DNA from: Pseudomonas oryzihabitans | GTDB lineage: Bacteria; Pseudomonadota; Gammaproteobacteria; Pseudomonadales; Pseudomonadaceae | Direction of reading: 5' to 3' | Assembly: GCF_014522265.1 (NCBI RefSeq) | Contig: NZ_CP017024.1 | Span: 1,454,001 to 1,518,000 of the forward strand | Length of the DNA: 64,000 bases | Part shown: one piece after another, positions 26,672-34,851 of the stretch | How positions within the stretch are numbered: position 1 is the first letter of the stretch | Layout: each line of letters opens with the position of its first letter | The notes under the pieces: model-generated | What the model saw: the letters and a program-made list of their open reading frames with translations, nothing else | Told to the model about the DNA's origin: nothing | The model's database searches: none | Translations under genes and position numbers: made by a program

Positions 26672-27274
26672 ATGAAACTCTTGCACATCGATTCCAGCAT
26701 CCTGGGCGATCACTCCGCCTCCCGCGCCCTGAGCGCCAAGGTCGTCGGCGCCCTCAAGGCCGCTACGCCAGGTCTCGAGGTCAGCTACCATGACCTCGCT
26801 CACGATTCCCTGGGTCACTTCTCCGCCGCCAGCCTGGCTGCCGGTGCGACCCCGGCCGAGCAGCGCAGCGCCGAGCAACGTGACGAAGCCGAGCGCAACA
26901 CCCGCGCCCTGCAGGAATTCCTTGCCGCCGACGTGCTGGTGCTGGGTGCGCCCATGTACAACTTCACTATCCCGACCCAGCTCAAGGCCTGGATCGATCG
27001 CATCACCGTGGCCGGCACCACCTTCCGCTACGGCGAAGCCGGTCCGGAAGGCCTGTGTGGCGACAAGAAGGCAATCATCGTCGCCACCGCGGGCGGCATC
27101 CATGCCGGCAAGCCCACCGGTATCGCCCATGAGGACTATCTGAAGCTGCTGCTGGGCTTCCTCGGCATCACCGATGTCCAGATCGTCCGCGCCGAAGGCC
27201 TGGCCTATGGCGACGAAGCCAAGCGCGCGGCCCTGGCCAGCGCCGAACGCCAGATCGCCGACCAGTACGCCTGA
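26672..27274 (+). CDS. azoR: FMN-dependent NADH:quinone/azo reductase
   Basis: A 200-residue flavodoxin-like reductase of the AzoR family. It has [20 protein letters not shown] (phosphate-binding loop region), [25 protein letters not shown] and the FMN-contacting [12 protein letters not shown]. Such enzymes reduce quinones, azo dyes and nitro groups by two-electron transfer and are often induced by electrophiles. A divergent LysR gene lies upstream and REP-like repeats lie downstream. Confidence 0.92.
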   Translation: MKLLHIDSSILGDHSASRALSAKVVGALKAATPGLEVSYHDLAHDSLGHFSAASLAAGATPAEQRSAEQRDEAERNTRALQEFLAADVLVLGAPMYNFTIPTQLKAWIDRITVAGTTFRYGEAGPEGLCGDKKAIIVATAGGIHAGKPTGIAHEDYLKLLLGFLGITDVQIVRAEGLAYGDEAKRAALASAERQIADQYA

Positions 27275-27283
27275 GTCCGGACG

Positions 27284-27482
27284 CCCTCAACCCCGGCCCC
27301 TCTCCCTCAGGGAGAGGGAAGCAGAGCGGCCCTCGTCTTTGTAAGGTGAGATTCGGGTACGCCTGAAAACTCCTCACTTCAAAGATCGCGGCAAGCTCTG
27401 GAGGCCTGGGGCACCAGCGCTCATCCAACCGCACCGATGCGCTTTTCCCCCTCTCCCTACGGGAGCGGGCCGGGGTAAGGGC
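27284..27482. repeat. Two REP-like elements in opposite orientation
   Basis: CCCTCAACCCCGGCCCCTCT with GGGAGAGGG (27284-27319) and a second, inverted copy ending CGGGCCGGGGTAAGGG (27447-27482) flank ~125 bp of non-coding DNA between the convergent azoR and aldo-keto reductase genes. They belong to the same family as the elements at 5450-5780 and 7854-7976. Confidence 0.8.
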
Positions 27483-27492
27483 AGGCCCCGCC

Positions 27493-28473
27493 TCAGCTGA
27501 ATCCCACCACCGGATGCGGCACATAGGGCGCTTCCAGGGCACTGATCTCTTCCTCGCTCAGCTGCAGTTCCAGCGCCGCCACCGCATCCTCCAGGTGCTG
27601 CGGCTTGGACGCGCCGACGATGGGCGCGTCGATGCCCGGCTTCTGCAGCAGCCAGGCCAGGGCCACCTGGGCACGCGGCACGCCGCGGGCTTCGGCGATG
27701 CGCGCCACGGCGGCGACGATCTGCCGATCGGATTCCTCGCTGGCGGTATAGAGCGTCTTGCCGAAGGCATCGCTTTCGGCGCGCGCGGTGCTGGCGTCCC
27801 AGTCACGGGTCAGGCGGCCACGGGCCAGCGGACTCCAGGGGATCACGCCGATGCCGGCATCACGACACAGCGGCAGCATCTCCCGCTCCTCTTCGCGAGC
27901 GAGCAGATTGACGTGGTTCTGCATGGTGGCGAATCTCGTCCAGCCATGGCGCTCGGCGGTGTGCAGCGCCTTGGCGAATTGCCAGGCGTACATGCTGCTG
28001 GCCCCGATGTGCAGCGCCTTGCCGGCCTTGACCACGTCGTGCAGGGCTTCCAGGGTCTCCTCGATGGGTGTGTGATAGTCCCAGCGATGGATCTGGTAAA
28101 GATCGACATAGTCGGTGCCCAGGCGCTGCAGGCTGGCGTCGATGGCGGCGAAGATGGCCTTGCGCGACAGGCCGCCGACATTAGGCTTGTCGCGCAGCGG
28201 GAAGTACACCTTGGTCGCCAGCACGATTTCCTCGCGCACGGCATTGGCCTTGAGGAAGCGGCCGACGATCTCTTCGCTGGTGCCGTCGGAGTAGCTGTTG
28301 GCGGTGTCGAAGAAGTTGATGCCGAGATCCAGCGCCTTCTTCAGCAGCGGCTGGCTCTGGTCTTCCGGCAGGGTCCAGGGGTGATTGCCGCGCTCGGGGA
28401 CGCCGTAGGTCATGCAGCCGAGGCAGAGGGGCGAGATCTTCAGACCGGTACGGCCTAGATTGCGGTAGTTCAT
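27493..28473 (-). CDS. Aldo/keto reductase
   Basis: A 326-residue NADPH-dependent oxidoreductase with the AKR barrel. The catalytic tetrad is visible as Asp and Tyr in FFDTANSYSDGTSEE, Lys in IVLATKVYFP and His in LYQIHRWDYHTP. The cofactor loop is PIVGASKPQHLEDAV. The ATG at 28473 begins MNYRNLGRTGLKISPLCLGC, the family consensus; the frame extends 12 codons further. It resembles the YajO/Tas subgroup. The natural substrate is unknown. Confidence 0.9.
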   Translation of the reverse strand: MNYRNLGRTGLKISPLCLGCMTYGVPERGNHPWTLPEDQSQPLLKKALDLGINFFDTANSYSDGTSEEIVGRFLKANAVREEIVLATKVYFPLRDKPNVGGLSRKAIFAAIDASLQRLGTDYVDLYQIHRWDYHTPIEETLEALHDVVKAGKALHIGASSMYAWQFAKALHTAERHGWTRFATMQNHVNLLAREEEREMLPLCRDAGIGVIPWSPLARGRLTRDWDASTARAESDAFGKTLYTASEESDRQIVAAVARIAEARGVPRAQVALAWLLQKPGIDAPIVGASKPQHLEDAVAALELQLSEEEISALEAPYVPHPVVGFS

Positions 28474-28532
28474 GGGGGCCTCCAGGGGTGGTCGAAAAGA
28501 GTTGACCATGGCGGTCCCGGATCGACTGCAAC

Positions 28533-28560
28533 GAACTTACCGGCTGCTGGCTTGTTCTAT
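28533..28560 (+). promoter_or_regulatory. AlgU (sigma-22)-type promoter of osmC-like gene
   Basis: GAACTT (28533-28538), a 17-base spacer and TCTAT (28556-28560) match the extracytoplasmic sigma consensus GAACTT-N16/17-TCtga. The predicted start point lies about 25 bases before the OsmC-family ATG. OsmC-type genes are known AlgU targets in Pseudomonas, which supports the call. Confidence 0.6.
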
Positions 28561-28592
28561 ATGGATTCGTACCTAACAACCGGAGATGCTCC

Positions 28593-29021
28593 ATGAAGAA
28601 ATATGCTTCCGCGGTCTGGCAAGGCGGTCTGAAGGATGGCAAAGGCCATATCTCCACCGAGAGCGGCGCGCTCAAGGACAATGCCTACGGTTTCAACACC
28701 CGTTTCGAAGGCACGCCAGGCACCAACCCCGAAGAATTGATCGGCGCGGCCCATGCCGGCTGCTTCTCCATGGCCTTCTCCATGCTGCTGGGCCAGAACG
28801 GTCTGACCCCCGAGCGGATCGAGACCAAGGCCGACGTGACCCTGGACAAGGTGGGCGACGGCTTCGAGATCACCACCATCGATCTGACCATGAAGGCCAA
28901 GATTCCCGGTGCCACCCAGGAGCAGTTCACCACCATCGCCAATCAGGCGAAGGAAGGCTGCCCGGTGTCCAAGGTGCTCAAGGGTGCCAAGATCAACCTG
29001 AACGCCACGCTCGAAGGTTAA
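28593..29021 (+). CDS. osmC: OsmC/Ohr-family peroxiredoxin
   Basis: A 142-residue osmotically inducible OsmC-type thiol peroxidase that reduces organic hydroperoxides. It begins MKKYASAVWQGGLKDGKGHI. The first catalytic Cys is in ELIGAAHAGCFSMAFSMLLG and the second in AKEGCPVSKVLKGAKI, with the Arg in FNTRFEG. The length and spacing of the cysteines match OsmC rather than Ohr. An AlgU-like promoter lies just upstream. The aldo-keto reductase gene is divergent. Confidence 0.92.
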   Translation: MKKYASAVWQGGLKDGKGHISTESGALKDNAYGFNTRFEGTPGTNPEELIGAAHAGCFSMAFSMLLGQNGLTPERIETKADVTLDKVGDGFEITTIDLTMKAKIPGATQEQFTTIANQAKEGCPVSKVLKGAKINLNATLEG

Positions 29022-29137
29022 GGGTCACAGGTGCCTGCCGGTGCCGCCCAGGCATCGGCAACACCCTGTTCCAGAGCTCGTTCGCCGAGACCTTGGCGAG
29101 TCGCTAGACTGCTCCGACCCCGCTTTCGGAGAGCACG

Positions 29138-29266
29138 ATGAACGACTCCATCTTCATGACCCTGTTTTCCATCCTCGCCCTGTTGCTGCTGGGCGGCGGT
29201 GTCTACGGTTGCGTGATCCTCAACCGCCAGCGCAAGGACATCGAGAAGAACGACAGCGAAGGCTAG
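29138..29266 (+). CDS. Small single-pass membrane protein
   Basis: A 42-residue protein, MNDSIFMTLFSILALLLLGG at the start. A transmembrane helix covers roughly residues 6-30, followed by a charged tail (NRQRKDIEKNDSEG), so the C-terminus should be cytoplasmic. The ATG at 29138 has GGAGAG eight bases upstream. Its stop overlaps the 3' end of the convergent cupin gene by 4 bp. Such small proteins are easily missed. Its function is unknown. Confidence 0.7.
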   Translation: MNDSIFMTLFSILALLLLGGGVYGCVILNRQRKDIEKNDSEG

Positions 29267-29535
29267 GCCGGTCGCCGACCCGCCAGATAGCGCACGCCCT
29301 GGGCGCCGAAGACTTCCGAGTGAGGCTCATGGGCGGCCAGGTGAAAGACCTCCCCTGCCGCATAACGACGCTCGCCCGTTGCCGTGCGAATGCGCAGTTC
29401 GCCTTCGATGACCAGCGCCTTCGCTTCGAAGGGATGCGCATGGGCTTCCAGGCTGCCCAGGGCTTCGCGCTCGACCAGCACCGGTGGCTGAAAGCCCTCG
29501 CGGGCGAGTTGCTTGATGAAGGTGGCCTGGTCCAA
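29263..29535 (-). CDS. Small cupin protein
   Basis: A 90-residue single-domain cupin. It has HAHPFEAKALVIEGELRIRT and AAGEVFHLAAHEPHSEVFG, the two cupin motifs with metal-binding His residues. The start is the TTG at 29535, chosen because AAGGAG lies six bases upstream and no ATG is available. The role of such stand-alone cupins is unknown. It is convergent with the small membrane-protein gene. Confidence 0.82.
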   Translation of the reverse strand: MDQATFIKQLAREGFQPPVLVEREALGSLEAHAHPFEAKALVIEGELRIRTATGERRYAAGEVFHLAAHEPHSEVFGAQGVRYLAGRRPA

Positions 29536-29678
29536 GAGCGCTCCTTGAGTTGATGACGATCAACGCCCAGATTAGGAACCCAGTCCAACAGGGGCCAGTG
29601 CAATATCGCTATGACAGGGCATGGCTGCCGCTATGGCCGACCGCGCCTGCCGAGACGATGGAAACCTCGGCGACCCGA

Positions 29679-29694
29679 GGTTCCACGTGGAGCA
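29679..29694. promoter_or_regulatory. parS-like site with one mismatch
   Basis: GGTTCCACGTGGAGCA, just after the stop of the 77-residue gene, matches 13 of 14 bases of the parS core GTTCCACGTGGAAC. It is less certain than the perfect site at 1191-1208. Confidence 0.4.
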
Positions 29695-29928
29695 TCAGCG
29701 CTCCAGCTTGCGCTCGACCTCGGCGGTCTTGCGCTTGAGCGCTTCGGCTTCCTGCTCCTTGGTCTTGATGTCGGTCGGCGTGATGACCTTGTCGATGGCA
29801 TCGGTCGGCGTCGATTCCGGCTGCTCCATGTCCTTTTTCACCACATCCACCGGACGGCCCGCCTCATCGAGAGCGGGTTCGTTGGGCGGGGTCTTGCCCA
29901 GGTGGGCATCGGAACGCTGGTCAGTCAT
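29695..29928 (-). CDS. Hypothetical small charged protein
   Basis: A 77-residue, very hydrophilic protein (MTDQRSDAHLGKTPPNEPAL start). The C-terminal part KTKEQEAEALKRKTAEVERK is likely a coiled coil and the N-terminal half looks disordered. There is no signal peptide. The ATG at 29928 has GAGGAGAG upstream. It resembles stress-type small proteins of pseudomonads but I cannot name the family. The MarR gene lies 65 bp upstream on the same strand. Confidence 0.65.
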   Translation of the reverse strand: MTDQRSDAHLGKTPPNEPALDEAGRPVDVVKKDMEQPESTPTDAIDKVITPTDIKTKEQEAEALKRKTAEVERKLER

Positions 29929-29993
29929 GGCAGGCTCTCCTCAATAGGGTGTCTCTTTCGAGCGCAACGACCGACAGGGAGTTCGCCCGCCAC

Positions 29994-30410
29994 TCAATTG
30001 CGGATGCGAACCCGCTCCAGATAGGCCAGCAGCTGCGCCTGCTCGCTGGCATCCAGCGGCGCGAAGACCGCTTCCAGCGCCTGGGTGCGCGGCACCTGGG
30101 CCTGGTCCAGCGCCTGGCGCCCCTGCTCGGTAAGATGGACCAGCAGCGCCCGGCGGTCCTGGGGATGGGGTTCGCGACGGACCAGGCCGTCGCGCTCCAG
30201 GGCGTCGAAGGCATCGGTCAGGGTACGGGGCGCATGGCGCAGCTGTTCGGCGACCTCGCCCGGACGGCAGGGCCCCAGGCGTTCCAGCACCTTGAGCACC
30301 TTGTAGCGGGCGAAGGAAAGTCCGGAGGCCTTGAGGGTCTCATCCAGTTGTTGGCGCATCTGCCGTTTCAGATCCATCAGGGCTTCGGCAATGGCGGCGG
30401 CGGTTGACAT
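29994..30410 (-). CDS. MarR-family repressor
   Basis: A 138-residue winged-helix regulator. The DNA-binding core is RPGEVAEQLRHAPRTLTDAF followed by the wing DGLVRREPHPQDRRALLVHL, the MarR signature D-x-R-A-x-x-V. It is divergent from the flavin reductase-MFS operon, with only 36 bp between the start codons, and an inverted repeat (30435-30446) lies there. It probably represses both itself and the efflux operon and responds to a small phenolic or drug-like ligand. Confidence 0.9.
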   Translation of the reverse strand: MSTAAAIAEALMDLKRQMRQQLDETLKASGLSFARYKVLKVLERLGPCRPGEVAEQLRHAPRTLTDAFDALERDGLVRREPHPQDRRALLVHLTEQGRQALDQAQVPRTQALEAVFAPLDASEQAQLLAYLERVRIRN

Positions 30411-30434
30411 GAAAGCTGCTTACCTCGAATATAG

Positions 30435-30446
30435 TGAGGAACCTCA
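30435..30446. promoter_or_regulatory. Inverted repeat, likely MarR operator
   Basis: TGAGG-AA-CCTCA lies directly before the ATG of the flavin reductase gene and overlaps its ribosome site. Repressor binding here would block transcription or initiation of the operon. A partial TACCTCG copy lies 15 bp to the left. Confidence 0.5.
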
Positions 30447-31259
30447 ATGAATGGTACCTCCGCAATGGCGACATCTTTTCACAGCCGCGAGGGCGATGCC
30501 AGTGCCCCTCACCTTTTCCAGCGTGTGCGCTTCGACCTCAAGCGGCGTTGGGCGACCGTCGTCCGCCGCAAAGACCTCGGTGGCGACCTGCTACGCCTGA
30601 CCTTTGGTGGCAGCGATCTAGCCGATTTTCAGAGCGCGGCCTTCGACGAGCACGTAAAGCTGTTCGTCCCCGCCGACACCACCCCGATCCGCGCCGCCAG
30701 CCCCGAGCAATTGGTAGGCCGGCACTACACGCCGCGCCACTACGATGCCGCCCGTGGCGAACTGGCCATCGACTTCTATCTGCATGAAGCCGGGGTGCTG
30801 ACCACCTGGGCGCGTCAGGCGCAGCCCGGTGCCGAGCTGATCATCGGCGGCCCCAAGGGCGCCCTGGTGCCGCCCGAGGACTTCGACTGGTACCTGCTGG
30901 CCGGCGACGAGACCGCCCTGCCCGCCATCGCCCGTCGCCTGGAGCAACTGGCCGCCGATGTCCGGGTCCAGGTCGTCGCCGAAGTGGCGCGTCCGGGCCT
31001 GGAGATCGCCCTGTCGACGGCCGCCGCCGCCGAGATCCGCTGGGTCTATCGCGAAACCGAGGCCAATGCCCTGGTGCAGGCCCTGGAGCAGCTGGAGTTG
31101 CCCGCGGGCGAAGGCTATGCCTGGATCGCCGGTGAAGCCACGCAAGCCCGCGCCGCGCGCCAGGCGCTGCTGGCCAAGGGATTGCCGCGGGACTGGGTCA
31201 AGGCGGCCGGCTACTGGAAGCTTGGCGAGAGCGACCAGCACGTGAAGGTCGAAGATTGA
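30447..31259 (+). CDS. Siderophore-interacting protein (FAD ferric reductase)
   Basis: A 270-residue SIP/ViuB-family flavin reductase. The FAD-binding beta-barrel has VGRHYTPRHYDAARGELAIDF and the GPKGALV loop. The NAD(P)H domain has WYLLAGDETALPAIARRLEQ and ends GYWKLGESD. Family members release iron from ferric siderophores in the cytoplasm. It is coupled to the downstream MFS gene by TTGA overlap and faces a MarR gene. The regulator and pump suggest export or redox stress rather than classic iron control; no Fur box was seen. Confidence 0.88.
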   Translation: MNGTSAMATSFHSREGDASAPHLFQRVRFDLKRRWATVVRRKDLGGDLLRLTFGGSDLADFQSAAFDEHVKLFVPADTTPIRAASPEQLVGRHYTPRHYDAARGELAIDFYLHEAGVLTTWARQAQPGAELIIGGPKGALVPPEDFDWYLLAGDETALPAIARRLEQLAADVRVQVVAEVARPGLEIALSTAAAAEIRWVYRETEANALVQALEQLELPAGEGYAWIAGEATQARAARQALLAKGLPRDWVKAAGYWKLGESDQHVKVED

Positions 31260-32602
31260 GCACCACCGCCGCCGTCGGCGACGGCCTGCCCCTGCCACGC
31301 CGCTATCGCGCCGTCGCCGCCCTGCTGCTGGCCATCAGCATGACGGTGCTGGACAGCGGCATCGCCAACCTGGCGCTGCCCAGCATAGCCGAGGCCCTGG
31401 ACGTCTCGGCCGCCGCGGCGGTCTGGATCGTCAGCGCCTATCAGCTGAGTCTGGTCGCCCTGCTGTTTCCCCTGGCCGCAGTGGCCGAGCGTCTTGGCCT
31501 GCGCCCGGTCTTCACGGCCGGGGTCGGGATCTTCGGCCTGGCCTCCCTGGGCTGCGCCCTGGCGCCGGATCTCGCCAGCCTGGTGGCTGCGCGGGCGCTG
31601 CAGGGGGTGGGCGCCGCCGCCATCATGTGCGTCAGCGCCGGTATCGTCCGGCTCTCCTATCCACGCGACCGCCTCGGCCGTGGCATCGCCATCAATGCCC
31701 TCTGCGTGGCCCTGGGCTCGGCCGCTGCGCCCAGCCTGGGGGCGGCCATCCTGGCGCTGGGTGGCTGGCCCTGGCTGTTCGCCGTCAATGTGCCCGTGGC
31801 GCTGCTGATCGCACTGCTGGTGCACAACCTGCCCGACAGCCCCCGCGCGCAGCGCCGCCTCGATCCGTTCAGCGTGCTGCTCAACGCCCTGCTGTTCTGC
31901 GCCGGCATCGGCGGTCTCGAACGCCTCGGCGCCGCGCCGTTGCAGGGCGTAGGCCTGCTGCTGCTGGCCGCGGCCAGTCTGCTGTTGCTGGTACGCCGCG
32001 AGCGCGGTCTGCCAGCGCCCCTGCTGCCGGTGGACCTGCTGGGGCTGCCGGCCATGCGTCACTCGGTGCTGGCTTCGGTCTGTTCCTTTGCCGCGCAGAT
32101 GCTCTGCTTTCTCGCCCTGCCCTTCTATCTGCAACACCAGCTCGGGCTGGTGCCCTTGCAGGTAGCCCTGCTGATGCTGGCCTGGCCGCTCACCGTGGCC
32201 GTGTCGGCGCAGGTGGCCGGGCGCCTGGCCGACCGCCATCCGCCGCAGCGGCTGTGCATGCTCGGCGGTCTGGGCATCGCCCTGGGACTGGCGGCGGCAG
32301 CGGTGATGCCACTGGAGCGCTCGACCGCCCTGCTGATCCCCTGCCTGATCCTCGGCGGCATCGGCTTCGGTTTCTTCCAGGTACCCAACAACAGGATCAT
32401 GCTGACCGCCGCTCCGGCCGGTCGCAACGGCGCCACCGGCGGCGTCCAGGCCACCGCCCGGCAGACCGGCATGGCCCTGGGCGCCGCGGCCCTGGCGCTG
32501 CTGCTGCATCTGGACAACAGCCTGGCCCCGCGGCTGGGGCTGGCCCTGGCGGCAACGCTGGGTCTGGTCGCCGCCTGGTCCAACTGGCGGGCACCGCGCT
32601 AG
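31256..32602 (+). CDS. MFS multidrug efflux transporter, DHA2-type
   Basis: A 448-residue inner-membrane transporter with 12-14 hydrophobic segments. Motifs are AISMTVLDSGIANLALPSIA (motif D1 of drug/proton antiporters), ARALQGVGAAAIMCVSAGIV and the loop AERLGLRP. The start is a TTG that overlaps the stop of the flavin reductase gene, so it is translationally coupled. The 3' end overlaps the convergent aminopeptidase gene by 4 bp. With the MarR repressor this forms a self-contained efflux module. Confidence 0.87.
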   Translation: MSTTAAVGDGLPLPRRYRAVAALLLAISMTVLDSGIANLALPSIAEALDVSAAAAVWIVSAYQLSLVALLFPLAAVAERLGLRPVFTAGVGIFGLASLGCALAPDLASLVAARALQGVGAAAIMCVSAGIVRLSYPRDRLGRGIAINALCVALGSAAAPSLGAAILALGGWPWLFAVNVPVALLIALLVHNLPDSPRAQRRLDPFSVLLNALLFCAGIGGLERLGAAPLQGVGLLLLAAASLLLLVRRERGLPAPLLPVDLLGLPAMRHSVLASVCSFAAQMLCFLALPFYLQHQLGLVPLQVALLMLAWPLTVAVSAQVAGRLADRHPPQRLCMLGGLGIALGLAAAAVMPLERSTALLIPCLILGGIGFGFFQVPNNRIMLTAAPAGRNGATGGVQATARQTGMALGAAALALLLHLDNSLAPRLGLALAATLGLVAAWSNWRAPR

Positions 32603-33720
32603 GGCTGCGGTGTCGCCTGGTCGAGCAGCGCCTTGAGCGCCTGCTCACGCTCGGCCGCCGGGCGCTCGCCCAATAGCCGTACCCGCTGGAAGAACGCCGG
32701 CCAGTTGCCCGGGTGCTGTCGATAGAGGGCGGCAAAGGCCGGTACCCACTGTTCGTACAGACCATAGGGCACCAGCCGCGCGTTGTTGAGCGGCTGGCTC
32801 ATCCAGCCATCGAAGCGGCGATCGTCACGCCAGGCCGGGGTCGCGCGCAGCCGCTGGTAATCGCTGCGCAGCTGGGCGAAGCGCCGGGCCTTGGCCGCGC
32901 GCCTGGCCGCGGTCGTCAATGGCTGGGCATAGAGCCTGGCCAGGTCTGCGCGAGTGGTCAGCAGCAGCGCGCGGAATTGCTGATAGCGGGCTTCGCGCCC
33001 CGTATCGGGTGGCGGCAGGCCGCGATTGGCGCGCCATTGCCGCAGGCCTTCGCCCTCGACGAAGGTGGCATAGGACTCGTTGAAGGCGGTATCGCCGGGC
33101 AGATAGAAACGCTGGTGCGCCAGCTCGTGGAAGATCGTGGCCGCCACCTGGTCGTCGTCCCAGCGCAGCATGCTGCTGAGCAGCGGATCGCTGAACCAGC
33201 CCAGCGTCGAATAGGCCGGCACGCCGCCGACATAGGTGTCCTGGCCCTGCGCCTGCAGCCGCTGCGCCTCGGCTCGGGCCTTGGCTTCCCGGTAGTAGCC
33301 GCGATAGGCCACGCAACCGGCGATGGGAAAGCAGTGGGTGGTGGGCTGGGTGGAGAATTCGGCGGTGGCGAAGACATTCCACAGCACGAAGGGCCGCTTG
33401 AGTTCGACGAAACTGCGATAGCTGGCGTTGTCCGGCAGGGCCAGTTCGGCACTGGCGAAGCGGCGGGCCGCCGCCGCGGCGGCGAGGCGTTCGCGCAGGA
33501 CGGCGGGGCGCGCCGGATCTGCGACGACCGTCGCAATGGGCTCGCGATCACGGATCAGCGCCCACTGGCCCTGTACCATCTGGCCGTAGTACCCGACCGA
33601 GGTACAACCGCTCAGTCCGATCACGAGGGACAGCAGCGCCAGCCAGCGGCTCGTGCGTTGCGCAGGCAGGGTGCCTGGCTGGGTGGCGCGCCCTTCCCTG
33701 CCCGGAGTTGTAGCCGTCAT
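32599..33720 (-). CDS. Lipoprotein zinc aminopeptidase
   Basis: A 373-residue predicted lipoprotein with lipobox LVIGLSGC after a long N-region (Cys at ~38). It belongs to the putative aminopeptidase family common in proteobacteria. The zinc motif is ATIFHELAHQRFYL, with a downstream Glu in NESYATFVEGEG. It also has GYYREAKARAEAQRLQAQG. The ATG at 33720 overlaps the ATG of the divergent lipoprotein gene through the shared bases CATG (33718-33721). No clear ribosome site is visible for this start, so translation could begin elsewhere. Confidence 0.82.
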   Translation of the reverse strand: MTATTPGREGRATQPGTLPAQRTSRWLALLSLVIGLSGCTSVGYYGQMVQGQWALIRDREPIATVVADPARPAVLRERLAAAAAARRFASAELALPDNASYRSFVELKRPFVLWNVFATAEFSTQPTTHCFPIAGCVAYRGYYREAKARAEAQRLQAQGQDTYVGGVPAYSTLGWFSDPLLSSMLRWDDDQVAATIFHELAHQRFYLPGDTAFNESYATFVEGEGLRQWRANRGLPPPDTGREARYQQFRALLLTTRADLARLYAQPLTTAARRAAKARRFAQLRSDYQRLRATPAWRDDRRFDGWMSQPLNNARLVPYGLYEQWVPAFAALYRQHPGNWPAFFQRVRLLGERPAAEREQALKALLDQATPQP

Positions 33721-34141
33721 GCGTAGACTGTGCCTGCTGTTGCCTGTGCTGTTCCTAGGTGGCTGTTCCCTGTGGCCCTTGCCCAAGCCCGATCCGGCAC
33801 AGGCCTGGATCGATCTGGGCAGCGATGGCAAGGCCAAGCTGGAAGCCCTGCGCGCCGATCGCAAGGATCTCGAAGACAAACGCTACTTCCAGGTCTGGCC
33901 AGGGAGCCATGATCTGCAGGTACGCTACCAGTTCGAGGTGCAGCCCACCAACATCGGCGCCCAGGTGGCCGATCCGCTGGCGCGCACCTGCCTGGTGACC
34001 CTCAACTACAAGGCCTTCGCCGCGGGCGAGCGCTATCGCCTGGAAGCCGGCCAGACCGGCTGGCGGCCCTGGGCGCGCCTCTATGACGAGCGCAACCAGG
34101 AAGTGGCGCGCAGCACTGCCAGTCGTTGCGGCGACGTGTAG
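33719..34141 (+). CDS. Hypothetical lipoprotein, tandem paralogue 1
   Basis: A 140-residue lipoprotein (MRRLCLLLPVLFLGGC, lipobox LGGC, Cys16). The mature part holds DPAQAWIDL, KRYFQVWPGSHDLQVRYQFE and AAGERYRLEAGQTGW. The gene 34 bp downstream encodes a clear paralogue with the same blocks in the same order. The conserved YFQ-x-x-PGSH-x-L-x-V-x-Y core looks like a small beta-sandwich. The function is unknown. The start ATG overlaps that of the divergent aminopeptidase. Confidence 0.75.
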   Translation: MRRLCLLLPVLFLGGCSLWPLPKPDPAQAWIDLGSDGKAKLEALRADRKDLEDKRYFQVWPGSHDLQVRYQFEVQPTNIGAQVADPLARTCLVTLNYKAFAAGERYRLEAGQTGWRPWARLYDERNQEVARSTASRCGDV

Positions 34142-34175
34142 ACTCGGCTGATCTCCCTGCCGCGAGTCGCCGTCC

Positions 34176-34610
34176 ATGCGTCTGCGCCTGCTGGTCCCTC
34201 TGCTGCTACTGCTGGGCGGCTGCACCACGCCGCTGCCCCCTGTGGATCCCCATCAGGCATGGGTCGATCTGGTGCTGCGCGAATCCGCGGTAGGCGCTTC
34301 GCTGCTGGCCGAGTCCCAGGACGGCAGGCGTCTCGACGATGGCCGCTATTTCCAGCTCACCCCCGGCAGCCACAGCCTCAAGGTGAGCTATCGCTACGAA
34401 CTCTATGGCGGCGGTGGCTTCGGTTCGCGCTTCGGCTGGCGGGAACCGCTGCAGATCCAGTGCTATCTGGAACTGGACTACGCGGACTTCCAGGCCGGCC
34501 GGCGCTATCGCCTGGAAGCCGAGAACACCTTCGGTCAGGGCGAGATCACCCTCTACGACGGCCCGCGCGAACTGGTGAGTTCCGAACGAGGCATCTGCTC
34601 GCCCTTCTGA
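34176..34610 (+). CDS. Hypothetical lipoprotein, tandem paralogue 2
   Basis: A 144-residue lipoprotein (MRLRLLVPLLLLLGGCTTP, lipobox LGGC). It shares DPHQAWVDL, GRYFQLTPGSHSLKVSYRYE and QAGRRYRLEAENTFG with the gene before it. A Gly-rich insert GGGGFGSRFGWREPL and two conserved Cys (IQCYLE, GICSPF) distinguish it. The pair is a tandem duplication, probably co-transcribed. The ATG at 34176 begins a good signal peptide. Its function is unknown. Confidence 0.75.
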   Translation: MRLRLLVPLLLLLGGCTTPLPPVDPHQAWVDLVLRESAVGASLLAESQDGRRLDDGRYFQLTPGSHSLKVSYRYELYGGGGFGSRFGWREPLQIQCYLELDYADFQAGRRYRLEAENTFGQGEITLYDGPRELVSSERGICSPF

Positions 34611-34653
34611 CCCGCGACTGGCCAGGCGGCCAGCACGGTCAGGCAATGGACCG

Positions 34654-34830
34654 CTAGGCGGGCACGCTGAGCCAGTCGTCCTGGCTGCGGTCCTGGGTGC
34701 GGACCACGGGCGGACGACTCTTCTGCTCGCGCAGCTGGCGACTCATGCGCAGGAAATCCTCGCGTTCCATCCAGCGCGGTGCGGGCTGGGCAAGGGACAG
34801 AGCTTGGCGAATCCGGGCGAACGGCGACAT
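34654..34830 (-). CDS. Small protein under LexA control
   Basis: A 58-residue, basic, helical protein, MSPFARIRQALSLAQPAPRW at the N-terminus, ending QDRSQDDWLSVPA. The ATG at 34830 has GAGGG upstream. A consensus LexA box lies 22 bp before the start, so the gene should be induced by DNA damage. It has no signal peptide or membrane segment. Pseudomonas SOS regulons include several small genes of unknown function, but I cannot identify this one with a named member. A role in cell-division arrest or replication control is possible but unproven. Confidence 0.72.
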   Translation of the reverse strand: MSPFARIRQALSLAQPAPRWMEREDFLRMSRQLREQKSRPPVVRTQDRSQDDWLSVPA

Positions 34831-34851
34831 GGCATTACCCTCTTGGCTAAA

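Noticed and set aside
30447-31259. Flavin reductase gene as part of a siderophore cluster
   Set aside because: No siderophore synthesis, receptor or Fur box nearby; the partners are a MarR repressor and a drug-type MFS pump.
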